From contig JAGGXA010000221.1 in the NCBI GenBank assembly GCA_021163285.1, positions 1 to 41,268 on the forward strand: a stretch of 41,268 nucleotides of DNA, in the 5' to 3' direction. The translations under genes were made by a program, and so were the position numbers. Below are positions 17,118 to 25,160 of this stretch, piece by piece. The notes beneath the pieces are model-generated. The model did no database searches and was not told where the DNA came from. It was given only the letters and a program-made list of their open reading frames with translations. Source of the DNA: Deltaproteobacteria bacterium. Its GTDB lineage: Bacteria > Desulfobacterota > DSM-4660 > Desulfatiglandales > Desulfatiglandaceae. Numbering within the stretch: position 1 is the stretch's first letter; the number at the start of each line of letters is the position of its first letter.

Positions 17118-17571
17118 AATGCTGACGATGTATTTATGTGCGATAATTTCTTTGCTTCCCTTTCAGGCTTACGCCCACGGCGTAAAAGGAAAGGTGGATG
17201 CCGGCGGTGTTGTGGTATCAGCCGAATACGACGACGGGGAGCCGATGAGCTACGCCAGGGTAAAGATTTCAGCCCCTGCTGCAAAGTTAAGCTTTCAATC
17301 CGGAAGAACAGACAGAAACGGCCGGTTTTGTTTTTTTCCGGATATGCCCGGAGAATGGAAAGTGGTGGTGGATGATGAGATGGGACACAGACTCGAAGTT
17401 CCGGTTACTGTTGATAAGGCAATGGAACTGAAAGCAGATGAACAGGCAGGCGGCTATTTGTCGAAATATGAAGGGGCGCTTATGGGTATCTGTATCATTT
17501 TTGGCATTTTTGGGTCTCTTTTAGGGTGGAGGGGCTTTAGAAAGGCTAAAGGCGAGAATTCAAGAAAATGA
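17107..17571 (+). CDS. NikL-like periplasmic nickel/cobalt uptake protein
   Basis: ATG 17107 gives 154 residues; a longer frame from 17026 lies inside the permease and is not used. A signal peptide is cleaved after AYA23, leaving a mature N-terminus His-Gly, as in NikL-type subunits of ECF nickel/cobalt transporters. The middle is a beta-sandwich (EYDDGEPMSYARVKISAP, then GRTDRNGRFCFFPDMPGEW, then VVDDEMGHRLEVPVTV) typical of that family. One C-terminal membrane helix (about residues 122-143) ends in basic residues. It overlaps the permease gene end by 11 bases. The usual partners (CbiM/NikM, CbiQ, CbiO) are not in the window, so transport of Ni or Co by a partner elsewhere is inferred. Confidence 0.75.
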   Translation: MRYKMLTMYLCAIISLLPFQAYAHGVKGKVDAGGVVVSAEYDDGEPMSYARVKISAPAAKLSFQSGRTDRNGRFCFFPDMPGEWKVVVDDEMGHRLEVPVTVDKAMELKADEQAGGYLSKYEGALMGICIIFGIFGSLLGWRGFRKAKGENSRK

Positions 17572-17783
17572 TGACATTAGGAAAGACTATATTGATACTC
17601 TGATTGGTGATATCCGCCCCTGCGGCATTATCCTTATAAGCAGCCCTGATAGAAGAAATATTAATCGATACCGGCTGTTTGGCTTGACAAGCTACATTTC
17701 CGACAGTATGAATTAAATATATTTGTTCTTTATTTTGCTTGACCCTCCTTTTTCCATGCAGGTGTAAGGAACGATTTTTATAG
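17572..17783. other. Degraded intergenic DNA
   Basis: There is no intact gene. One minus-strand frame over about 17580-17725 reads with coding-like composition (IHTVGNVACQAKQPVSINIS), and a plus-strand frame is also open to 17717. Neither has a start or recognisable family. It is probably an old gene remnant. Confidence 0.25.
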
Positions 17784-17850
17784 TGGACCCCAAAAATGTG
17801 ACAATATGTTAAGGTGTAATTCTAAACAAACAGGAGGAAGCAAATGAAAA
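17784..17850 (+). mobile_element. Possible insertion-sequence left-end remnant
   Basis: A sequence beginning TGGACCCCAAAAATGTGACA is followed by a strong AGGAGG and an ATG opening M-K-K-K-K-A, after which it stops. This is the layout of the left end of an insertion sequence with the first codons of a transposase orfA. It abuts a truncated response-regulator gene, whose reading frame changes at the junction. No right end or transposase body is present. Confidence 0.35.
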
Positions 17851-18130
17851 AGAAAAAGGCTTGATCATATAGTCATCGCTTCCGGTCCTAAGTCCTTTAA
17901 TACAATCATCTATTGTTCTTTTTGCGCTCAATATAATTACAGGAGTGTTGATTTCTTGCCTCCGCAAATCTTCAATAATACTTAGTCCGTCAAGTCTGGA
18001 CAGCATTATGTCTATTATGGCGGCATCATAAATTTCATTCAGCGCCAAGTAGAATCCTTCTTCGCCGTCTGCTGCGTAATCCACGGCATACCGGCCTCTT
18101 TCATCCCTTTCAGAATAAAAATAGTTGTTT
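17851..18130 (-). pseudogene. Response-regulator receiver-domain remnant
   Basis: Minus-strand reading gives YAADGEEGFYLALNEIYDAA, then IIDIMLSRLDGLSIIEDLR with the phosphoacceptor Asp, NTPVIILSAK with the conserved Ser, and DDYMIKPF with the conserved Lys-Pro. This is an OmpR-type receiver domain. The N-terminus is lost apart from an out-of-frame ILKGMKEAG segment near 18100-18130. The C-terminal output domain is cut away at the possible insertion-sequence end. Confidence 0.75.
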
Positions 18131-18164
18131 AAGGACGAAAAAATCTCTATAAAGTATGTAGTAT

Positions 18165-18419
18165 AGGAGACTGTCCGAGAATAACAATTTTTTTCAAAAT
18201 CAAGGCTTGCTCAAAAATTTTCGCAGACATATAGTTGATATTTCGATATCCTTCATTTTGAGATAAAAGTAGTTGACACTTTTATCGGAACTAAAAATCG
18301 TAAATTGCAAAAGAGGCTTATAGCCTTTTAAATCAGCGGCAGGATGCCGATATTTCGAGGATAATTTTTTTGAGCGTAACGCAGAGTTTGGGAAAAAGGA
18401 GATTCTCGGACAACCTCCT
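18165..18419. repeat. Family I element interrupted by a Family IV-like element
   Basis: The outer ends AGGAGACTGTCCGAGAAT and ATTCTCGGACAACCTCCT are inverted repeats, and the two halves match other Family I copies. At the GATATTTCG site the element is split by a 103-bp segment (18246-18348), with GATATTTCG duplicated on both sides (18237-18245 and 18349-18357). Confidence 0.85.
18246..18348. repeat. Nested Family IV-like insertion with 9-bp target duplication
   Basis: The segment from ATATCCTTCATTTTGAGATA to GGCAGGATGCC matches the first two thirds of the Family IV element at 3254-3403 (about 3257-3353). It lacks the right-hand 50 bp and ends at the internal GGCAGGATGCC. Perfect nine-base direct repeats flank it, evidence of a transposition event into the Family I copy. 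Confidence 0.8.
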
Positions 18420-18553
18420 AATGCCAAATAATTTTACGGAGACTTTCTCACATAATACAAGAATATCAAAGCAATAACCAGAAAACAACTGAAAACCCAT
18501 TGTCGAAACTAAAAGCGGCTGAAGAAACATGAAAAGAAGGTGATTGCCAAAAA

Positions 18554-18703
18554 AGGCACTGGTTCAGCTCAAGAGGTAAAAAAGACACGGATATCAAAAT
18601 TATATCTACTATAACAATTACTTGCGTTGATTATGCCTCATTTCCAAAAGGCCATGTAACCTATTGATATAATTGAATTGCCTATTCAACTGAACCAGTG
18701 CCT
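18554..18703. repeat. 150-bp element with perfect 14-bp terminal inverted repeats
   Basis: AGGCACTGGTTCAG (18554-18567) and CTGAACCAGTGCCT (18690-18703) are exact inverted repeats enclosing AT-rich, non-coding sequence. No second copy was noticed in the window. It lies 67 bp upstream of lipB. Confidence 0.7.
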
Positions 18704-18770
18704 AAGAGCCTCGCCCTTAAATAACTGTGAACGCTTATAGTTCTAAATACCTCAAGGAGGTATTTTAAAA

Positions 18771-19439
18771 ATGAATGCTTACAACCTTGGTTTACTTGAG
18801 TATGGTGATTGCTGCAGGTTACAGTGGAAGCTCAACCGCCTGAGATTGGATGGAGAAATAGAAGATCTGCTGCTTCTTCTTGAGCACCCGCCTACCTTTA
18901 CCATAGGGAAATCAGGTAATTTAAACAATATTCTTGTTTCAATTGACAGGCTGAGGCGGGAGGGGATCTCGCTTTTTACCGTGCAAAGGGGAGGGGATGT
19001 CACCTATCATGGTCCCGGGCAATTGGTTGTGTATCCTATTATTTCTTTAAGGCAAAGAGGCAAAGATGTACATTCCTATGTCTATGATCTTGAAGAGGTG
19101 TTGATACGAACCCTGAGTGATTTTTGTATCAACGCATGTCGGGATAAGGGGCACGCCGGGGTCTGGGTAAATAAAAAAAAGGTGGCTTCTATCGGACTCG
19201 GTGTCAGAAGATGGATTACCATGCATGGTTTCGGACTCAATATAGACCCTGACCTGGAGCGTTTTTCATTCATAAATCCCTGTGGTTATTCAGATAGGGA
19301 AACAACATCCATGTCTGAAATCCTTGGATTTAATATCCCCATGGAAGAGGTAAAAAGACAGGTTATCCCCCATTTTTCTTCTGTGTTTGATGCGGATATA
19401 AAGACTGAAGATGCGTTAGAGGTCAGTAAATATATATGA
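18771..19439 (+). CDS. lipB: Octanoyltransferase LipB
   Basis: The 222-residue enzyme transfers octanoyl from acyl carrier protein to lipoyl domains, the first step of lipoate synthesis. Diagnostic features are the RGGDVTYHGPGQLVVYP motif (about residues 74-90), the catalytic lysine K137 in KKVASIG and the acyl-carrying C171 in NPCGYSD. Length is normal. A strong CAAGGAGG lies about ten bases before the ATG. The stop overlaps the lipA start (ATGA), so lipA translation is coupled. Together LipB and LipA allow lipoylation without external lipoate. Confidence 0.97.
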   Translation: MNAYNLGLLEYGDCCRLQWKLNRLRLDGEIEDLLLLLEHPPTFTIGKSGNLNNILVSIDRLRREGISLFTVQRGGDVTYHGPGQLVVYPIISLRQRGKDVHSYVYDLEEVLIRTLSDFCINACRDKGHAGVWVNKKKVASIGLGVRRWITMHGFGLNIDPDLERFSFINPCGYSDRETTSMSEILGFNIPMEEVKRQVIPHFSSVFDADIKTEDALEVSKYI

Positions 19440-20326
19440 TGGAAAGAAGATTTCCGCCCTGGCTCAAACGTAAGGCTCCTTCTCCTTCCGACTTGAAGAG
19501 GATGAATGAACTGTTTGACGGTCTGAACCTTCATACAATATGTGTCAGCGCCGGGTGCCCGAATATTGGAGAATGCTTTTCAAGGAAAACAGCAGCCTTT
19601 CTTATCCTCGGAGACAACTGCACCAGGAGATGCGGATTTTGTGCCGTCAGGAAGGGAGCGCCTCTTCCGGTGAATAATAAAGAGCCGGAATCCCTGCTCA
19701 AGGCGGTCAGGACGCTTGGCCTCCAATATGTTGTTATTACCTCTGTGACAAGGGATGACCTTGAAGATGGCGGCGCATCCCAGTTCGTAAAGGTTATTGA
19801 AATACTTCATAAAGAAGGTATTGTCGTTGAGGTTCTTATCCCCGATTTTTGCGGTTCACATGAAGCATTGACGGCTGTTGTCGGTTCATCTCCTCATGTC
19901 ATCAATCACAATATTGAAACTGTCCCGCGCCTCTATGGCCGGGTAAGACCCGGAGCAGGATATCACCGCTCTTTAGACCTGCTTTTTTACGTCAAACAGC
20001 TTGATCCGTCCATTATTACCAAGTCCGGTTTGATGGCAGGGCTTGGAGAGTCAAGGAATGAAGTTATAAATGTTATGAGAGATCTGCGTAAGCGGGGTTG
20101 CGATCTTCTTACTATCGGCCAGTATCTTCAGCCCTCTTCGAGGCACTATCCGGTTGCTTCATTTATATCTCCGGAAAGATTTTCAGAGTATAAACGTATT
20201 GGAATGGAGATCGGTTTTGCATCTGTTGCCTCCTCACCCTTTGTGAGAAGTTCCTACAGGGCGTCGGAACTCTATGCCTGTGCAGTCTCGAAAAATGTGT
20301 TGCTTCCGGAAGCCGGAACCCCCTGA
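19436..20326 (+). CDS. lipA: Lipoyl synthase LipA
   Basis: The 296-residue radical-SAM enzyme inserts two sulfurs into octanoylated lipoyl domains. Both iron-sulfur cluster motifs are complete: C36-x4-C41-x5-C47 for the auxiliary cluster (CVSAGCPNIGEC) and C62-x3-C66-x2-C69 for the radical-SAM cluster (CTRRCGFC). The C-terminal RSSY motif (FVRSSYRASE) is also present. The ATG overlaps the lipB stop; a second ATG at 19439 is possible and would change the protein by one residue. dsbD follows after 28 bases. Confidence 0.97.
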   Translation: MMERRFPPWLKRKAPSPSDLKRMNELFDGLNLHTICVSAGCPNIGECFSRKTAAFLILGDNCTRRCGFCAVRKGAPLPVNNKEPESLLKAVRTLGLQYVVITSVTRDDLEDGGASQFVKVIEILHKEGIVVEVLIPDFCGSHEALTAVVGSSPHVINHNIETVPRLYGRVRPGAGYHRSLDLLFYVKQLDPSIITKSGLMAGLGESRNEVINVMRDLRKRGCDLLTIGQYLQPSSRHYPVASFISPERFSEYKRIGMEIGFASVASSPFVRSSYRASELYACAVSKNVLLPEAGTP

Positions 20327-20354
20327 ACCTCTAAATCCCTAAGGGTTATAATAA

Positions 20355-22112
20355 ATGAATCCAGGACAACATCTGATAAAGGCATCTTTTTTTTGGATTT
20401 TGTGTATTTTCCTTTGTCCCCTCCAGTCTATGGCTGATACAGTCAAAGTGGATATTGTCCATTCCAGGAACAAATATCCGGCCGGGAGTGCATACCCGAT
20501 TATTTTTCGCATCCATATCCCTTCCGGGCTGTATATCCATGGCACTCAAAATAATGAAGACGGCATAATTCCTACAAGGTTTTCCTTTGAGAATTTACCT
20601 CTTCTCAATATAGGGCAGGTACGATTTCCATTACCTGAGAAGAAAAAATTCGCTTATACAAATAAAGAGATTGATCTGTATTCAGGAGAAGTCCTGGTGT
20701 GGGCCAGTCTAAATGTAATGGAAAATGCGGATCAGGGTAAACAATTAATAAAAGGCATTTTATCTTATCAGGCATGTTCTTCCACATCATGTCTCCCGCC
20801 GGAAGAAGCAGACATTCCTGTCACCATATTAATTGTTCCTGCAGATGAACCTGCAGAACAGCGGAATCAGATGGTTTTTGAAAGCCTGGATGGAACCGGG
20901 ATCTTTCCGGAACAGGTGAAAGGATGGAATCCGGGAACTGGTTTCTGGTTGACCCTGACAGGAATCTTCTTTGGAGGACTTGCCCTGAACCTTACTCCAT
21001 GCATTTACCCTTTAATCCCTATCACAATATCATATTTTGGTGGAAGGGACAAAAAGGCGGGAGAGCGAACTTATTTACATGGGCTTTTATATATCTCAGG
21101 CCTTGCTTGCACCAATTCCCTTCTTGGTCTTTCCGCGGCCCTGTCCGGAGGCATGATCGGCTCAGCCTTACAAAAACCGATTGTCCTCATCCTGATCTCA
21201 GGAGTGCTGGTTTTTCTCGCTTTGAGTTTTTTTGGCCTCTGGGATTTAAATCCGCCATCCTGGCTGACCCATGCGGCCTCGAAAAACTTTAGCGGTTATT
21301 TCGGGACATTTTTTATGGGCCTGACCCTGGGGATCGTTGCAGCCCCATGTCTCGGTCCATTTATATTAGGGTTGTTGACCTATGTAGGGCAGAAAGGAGA
21401 CCCTTTTTTAGGATTTCTCTATTTTTTTGTTTTAAGCATCGGTCTGGGGCTTCCTCTTTCGTTAATGGCAATATTTTCAGGGGCTGTTAACAGGTTGCCT
21501 CTCTCAGGCGCATGGATGGTATGGATAAGGAAGATCCTTGGATGGGTTTTGGTGGGTATGGCAGGTTATTTATTAAGGCCCCTGATACCCGGGCAGGGCT
21601 ATCGATCCGCGCTTATGGCCGCTATCCTGCTGGCCGCCGGTTTGCATATCGGATGGCTCGAAAGGACCTGGCAATCATCCTTATATATCAAAAGAGGAGT
21701 CGGAGCAGTCCTGACGGGAGCCGCCATAATCTTGTTTCTCTCTACATACGGAAACTATACGGGTGTTCAATGGGTTCCCTATGATAATACCATGTTTAAA
21801 GAGGCGTTAAGCATGAAAAAGCCCGTTATGCTGGACTTTTATGCAGATTGGTGCGGCCCGTGCAGAGCAATGGACAAAGCGGTTTTTAATGACCCTGAGA
21901 TAATGAATCTAGGCCGACAATTTACAACGATCAGGGTCGATTTGACAACGAGGAAGCCCTTTCAAAAGGAGCTTCAACGGCGTTACAACATAAGGGGAGT
22001 CCCTACGATTATTTTTCTTGACAGTAACGGTATCGAAGAAAAAAGATTGAGAGTAACCTCTTTTGTAAGTCGTAACGGGATATTAGAAAGGATGAAGAGT
22101 TTGTCTGAATAA
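20355..22112 (+). CDS. dsbD: Thiol:disulfide interchange protein DsbD
   Basis: The 585-residue protein moves reducing equivalents from cytoplasmic thioredoxin to the periplasm. All three modules are visible. A signal peptide and N-terminal immunoglobulin-like domain carry the C141/C146 pair (SYQACSSTSC). A central CcdA-like membrane domain of eight helices has cysteines in LTPCIYPLIP and AAPCLGPF. A C-terminal thioredoxin domain carries C500-G-P-C503 in FYADWCGPCRAMD. Length matches E. coli DsbD. It probably belongs to the lipB-lipA transcription unit. A 45-bp hairpin-forming repeat begins at the stop codon. The reducing power would serve cytochrome c maturation or periplasmic metalloproteins. 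Confidence 0.95.
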   Translation: MNPGQHLIKASFFWILCIFLCPLQSMADTVKVDIVHSRNKYPAGSAYPIIFRIHIPSGLYIHGTQNNEDGIIPTRFSFENLPLLNIGQVRFPLPEKKKFAYTNKEIDLYSGEVLVWASLNVMENADQGKQLIKGILSYQACSSTSCLPPEEADIPVTILIVPADEPAEQRNQMVFESLDGTGIFPEQVKGWNPGTGFWLTLTGIFFGGLALNLTPCIYPLIPITISYFGGRDKKAGERTYLHGLLYISGLACTNSLLGLSAALSGGMIGSALQKPIVLILISGVLVFLALSFFGLWDLNPPSWLTHAASKNFSGYFGTFFMGLTLGIVAAPCLGPFILGLLTYVGQKGDPFLGFLYFFVLSIGLGLPLSLMAIFSGAVNRLPLSGAWMVWIRKILGWVLVGMAGYLLRPLIPGQGYRSALMAAILLAAGLHIGWLERTWQSSLYIKRGVGAVLTGAAIILFLSTYGNYTGVQWVPYDNTMFKEALSMKKPVMLDFYADWCGPCRAMDKAVFNDPEIMNLGRQFTTIRVDLTTRKPFQKELQRRYNIRGVPTIIFLDSNGIEEKRLRVTSFVSRNGILERMKSLSE

Positions 22113-22156
22113 GGGACGAGGACAAATCTTGGGGAAGTTATTTCGTCCTCGTCCCT
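22112..22156. repeat. Minimal Family III element at the dsbD stop
   Basis: AGGGACGAGGAC (22112-22123) and GTCCTCGTCCCT (22145-22156) are a perfect 12-bp inverted repeat with only 21 bp between. The first base coincides with the last base of the dsbD stop codon. It could act as a transcript-end hairpin, though no T-tract follows. Confidence 0.7.
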
Positions 22157-22256
22157 AAGGAAACGTTCAGGTGTTCAAAGGTTCAAGGTTCAGGATTCAT
22201 GGTTAATAATATCCTGCTGTCCTGTTATCTATGTAATGTCGCAAAGATGGCCGTCA

Positions 22257-22274
22257 TTCCCGCGGAAGCGGGAA
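22257..22274. repeat. Short GC hairpin
   Basis: TTCCCGC (22257-22263) and GCGGGAA (22268-22274) form a 7-bp stem with a four-base loop within CGTCATTCCCGCGGAAGCGG, a very common bacterial intergenic repeat type. It lies between the convergent dsbD and 22339 genes. Confidence 0.5.
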
Positions 22275-22338
22275 GGACTTTAATGGTATTCTGCTTTCTT
22301 TCACCTCAAACACTTGATACCTGACAAAACGGCGATTT

Positions 22339-22599
22339 TTATCCGCATAGTCTCAGTTCACGTCCCGTAAGTTTAAGGCCTGAGTTAATTGTTATTTCCG
22401 CAAACCTGCAAATAATTTCCTTCATTCCTCTTCTTGTTAATGCCCACCAGGCATCCATAACATCATAATTATCTGATCTGGAGTAGACTGTTTCAATTAG
22501 GTCTGCATCGATCTGTAAGTTGTTGACTGCCTTTTTAATATCATTTTCATCATAATCAGATTCACAGTTGACAACATAAAGGATGGTTCCTTTTTTCAT
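22339..22599 (-). CDS. Hypothetical 86-residue protein
   Basis: A small soluble protein starting MKKGTILYVVNCESDYDEND, with a central aromatic patch YDVMDAWWALTRRGMKEIIC and the ending GLKLTGRELRLCG. It has no signal peptide. The N-terminal strand and alternating pattern suggest a small alpha/beta fold, but I do not recognise the family. It lies 42 bases after the AraC-type regulator on the same strand and is probably co-transcribed, hence possibly under the cobalamin riboswitch further upstream. Confidence 0.6.
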   Translation of the reverse strand: MKKGTILYVVNCESDYDENDIKKAVNNLQIDADLIETVYSRSDNYDVMDAWWALTRRGMKEIICRFAEITINSGLKLTGRELRLCG

Positions 22600-22641
22600 T
22601 TTAATTACCTCATTAGAATAAATATTTGTGAGAAATCCGGT

Positions 22642-22980
22642 TTAATTATGGTCCATTATTTGACATTGTTTTCTATATGAAGAAGGAGTCATTCCTTCAT
22701 GCCTGCGGAATATCTTGTCAAAGTATGAGAGATCGTTATAGCCGATAGCATAACATACGTCAGTGATACGATTGTTCTGGTCTTTCAGAAGGGCCTTTGC
22801 GGCCTGTACTCTCATTTTGTTGTGATAAGACTTAAAAGTCCAGCCGGTAAAGGCCTTGAAACTCCTTGTAAAGTGAAATTTGCTTATGCCGCTTTTGCTT
22901 GATAAATCATGCAGACTTAATGGCTTCTCAAGATTGTCTTCGATGAAGCGCTGTGCTTTTTCCATATCAATAGCGTCCAT
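22642..22980 (-). CDS. Small AraC/XylS-family transcription regulator
   Basis: The 112-residue protein consists only of the two helix-turn-helix motifs of the AraC family, like MarA and SoxS. The first is LSLHDLSSKSGISKFHFTRS, followed by FKAFTGWTFKSY. The second is RITDVCYAIGYNDLSYFDKI, ending in the family signature FRRHEGMTPSSYRK. There is no ligand-binding domain, so activity would be set by its amount. The leader is long (about 440 bases) and contains a terminator and a cobalamin riboswitch on the same strand, which suggests expression responds to B12. The ribosome binding site AAAGGAG precedes the ATG. Confidence 0.88.
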   Translation of the reverse strand: MDAIDMEKAQRFIEDNLEKPLSLHDLSSKSGISKFHFTRSFKAFTGWTFKSYHNKMRVQAAKALLKDQNNRITDVCYAIGYNDLSYFDKIFRRHEGMTPSSYRKQCQIMDHN

Positions 22981-23290
22981 TTAAAACTCCTTTTGATTTG
23001 AGTGTAACCTTTTTGAATGACAATGTTTTATTAACAATATCAATAAGTTGGCTGAGCATTAAACTCTACATTTTCCCTTGTTTGTACCAAACATTATTGT
23101 GGCTTAAATGTTGTCACATGTGTAAGCGAACAAGAATTTCTCATTTATAATAATTGATAATAAATACCAGTAGTTAAGCTGTAACTGAAAGTTTGGTGAT
23201 AAATGGAGCTATCTTTCACATATTATCACAGGCAAAACAATACTTGCGCAATAACTGTCTGATATCATGAAAATCTTAATTGATCTCACC

Positions 23291-23331
23291 AAAAAAAATC
23301 CCCGAAACGATAATAGTATCGCCTCGGGGAT
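23291..23331 (-). terminator. Rho-independent terminator of the riboswitch leader
   Basis: On the minus strand a 15-bp stem (ATCCCCGAGGCGATA paired with TATCGTTTCGGGGAT, two G-U pairs) is followed by eight T. It sits about 90 bases downstream of the cobalamin aptamer, as expected for a switch that controls termination. Confidence 0.8.
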
Positions 23332-23421
23332 GTCCCTTTTTTATCCTCAAGAACTATTGCATTACCCCTTGCCACGGGAATAGCGCATAAGACCTTTCAA
23401 AAAAAGTCTTTTTATCTATGT

Positions 23422-23580
23422 TTAGGCAGGTCTTCTGACTTCCGGATCATCCTAATTGCTTCGTCTTCCCATTCAACAGTTGAACAGTGACATTATAAAG
23501 CGTTTGTCCCCGGTTACAGCGGCGGGCCCGTCTCCGATTTACACAGAGTTCCCTGTTAGGCTCAATATGAGCACCTTTAC
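23422..23580 (-). promoter_or_regulatory. Cobalamin (B12) riboswitch
   Basis: Minus-strand reading shows the conserved blocks in order: AGGTGCTCATATTGAG (start), GGGAA, a variant of the GTGAAATCGGA region, CGGGCCCGCCGCTGTAACCG (core), then TGTCACTG resembling the GCCACTG box, GAATGGGAAG, and the closing GATGATCCGGAAGTCAGAAG followed by ACCTGCC. An intrinsic terminator follows, so binding of cobalamin probably switches off downstream transcription. The next gene is the small AraC-type regulator about 440 bases away. No classical B12 transport or synthesis gene is adjacent on this strand. Confidence 0.93.
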
Positions 23581-24170
23581 ATTATAAAAAAATAATAGTA
23601 TAAATTGCGGTAAGTTGTCAATAAAAAATGACAGGAAGGAATTATAACCTCATTCCGGATTGTGGAAATAATTGTAACTGAATTTGGCATCGCATCTATT
23701 TTTGTCCACGCAAAAACCATACTCAAAAAATTAACATGACATTACTGAAAAAATAGGCTAATATCAAATAATTGACTTTGTTTTTGTGTCAAAAGACCGG
23801 ACGGTATTTTGTCCAAATTCCAGGGGGGTGTTGGTGAACCCTTACCCTGGGTGTTTGATCTCGGTGAGCCGGGCTGTGCGCTTCCAACAAGTATTCTGAA
23901 GATGAAAACATGGTTCAACGAAAAAGTCAACCTGACACGGATGCAATACAAAAAAGTAATTAATAAGGAATGTGACAATTTTTTTGTTCCCAGGCTCTGC
24001 CTGGGAACGAGACGAACGGTGGCAGAACCTGGGAGCGAAGGAAAATCTTACTTTTTTGTATTTCATCCATCTGATGCCTATGGCGCGGCGGCGCTGTGGC
24101 GGCTATATTGGATCGCGTTGCAGGTTACACCTGCGCCATACATTAGGTATCCTAATCAAGGACTTTAACT
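23581..24170. other. Intergenic region with a common hairpin repeat
   Basis: No convincing gene is present. Overlapping open frames across 23742-24178 on both strands lack ribosome binding sites and family features. GTTCCCAGGC (23986-23995) and GCCTGGGAAC (23999-24008) form a perfect 10-bp hairpin typical of widespread bacterial repeats. A GCAGGTTACACCTGCG palindrome lies at about 24120. The transporter's ribosome binding site (aagga) closes the region. Confidence 0.5.
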
Positions 24171-24992
24171 ATGTCTAAAATCTTCGGTTTTGACGCTTAT
24201 TCTCCTAAGCAAATCTCTGAGCGGGTAGAAACAGTGGGCGTTGCCAAGGTCCATCTTCCGCTGCTGTCTATGCTAATGCTCGGTGTGCTGGCAGGTGGAT
24301 TTATTGGTTTGGGCGGACTCTTCTTTGTGTTGATTAAGTCCGATGCTTCCCTGGGCTTTGCCGTCAGCCAATTTCTTGGCGGTCTCGCTTTTTCATTGGG
24401 ATTGATTCTCGTTGTTGTTGCGGGCTCAGAATTATTCACTGGAAATAACCTGCTCGCAATGGCGTGGGCCGATGGTAAAATATCAACTTTTGACCTGCTA
24501 AAAAATTGGGTGGTAATCTGCTGCGCCAATTTTATTGGCGCAGCCGGATTGGCGCTGCTGGTGTTTCTCGCCGGCCACCCTGAAATGAATAACGGCGCAA
24601 TTGCAGATCAATATCTCAAAATTGCCGCTGCCAAATGCTCTTTGCCGTTCCGGATTGCTTTTTTTAGAGGAGTCCTATGCAATATTTTAGTCTGTATGGC
24701 AGTCTGGATGGCACTTGCAGGGAGAAGCGTATTCGATAAAATAGCGGCAATTGTTTTTCCAATTTCAGCTTTCGTTGCAGCCGGGTTCGAACATAGCATT
24801 GCCAATATGTATTTTATTCCGATGGGTATGCTGGTGAAGACCTTTGGTAATATTGGGACGGGCGCTGATGCGATCAGTTGGGCTGGATTCTTCAGCAATA
24901 TAGTTCCAGTGATACTTGGTAACCTGATCGGTGGCAGTGTACTGGTAGGGTTGGTATATCACATCATTTACCAACGCGCCAAGCCTGAGTGA
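24171..24992 (+). CDS. Formate/nitrite transporter (FNT) family protein
   Basis: The 273-residue protein has six hydrophobic helices and the FNT patterns GLGGLFFVLIKSDASLGFAV, AGSELFTGNNLLAMA (the Omega-loop region near the central gate) and AGFEHSIANMYFIPMGM, with the conserved His in E-H-S-I-A-N. These proteins are pentameric channels for formate, nitrite or hydrosulfide. Length is normal. It is monocistronic, with a formate dehydrogenase gene 12.5 kb away. Formate is the likeliest substrate given that enzyme (inference), but sequence alone does not separate FocA from NirC or HSC types. Confidence 0.88.
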   Translation: MSKIFGFDAYSPKQISERVETVGVAKVHLPLLSMLMLGVLAGGFIGLGGLFFVLIKSDASLGFAVSQFLGGLAFSLGLILVVVAGSELFTGNNLLAMAWADGKISTFDLLKNWVVICCANFIGAAGLALLVFLAGHPEMNNGAIADQYLKIAAAKCSLPFRIAFFRGVLCNILVCMAVWMALAGRSVFDKIAAIVFPISAFVAAGFEHSIANMYFIPMGMLVKTFGNIGTGADAISWAGFFSNIVPVILGNLIGGSVLVGLVYHIIYQRAKPE

Positions 24993-25160
24993 AAATGGCT
25001 GATAAATATGAATTTATACTTTGTGAAACCAAAACATAATTCCGGGTTGAATTAAGGTTTCGCTTAATCGGAGCGTACAGGTAAGCGAGCTTGTAAGATT
25101 CCGAATCCAACTTAAATCTGAGCGCCAATTCTGCGAATTTATTTTTGAGAGAGTGACAAT

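Noticed and set aside
23742-24178. Overlapping open frames on both strands ahead of the formate/nitrite transporter
   Set aside because: They cover intergenic hairpin repeats, lack start signals and contain no recognisable domain.
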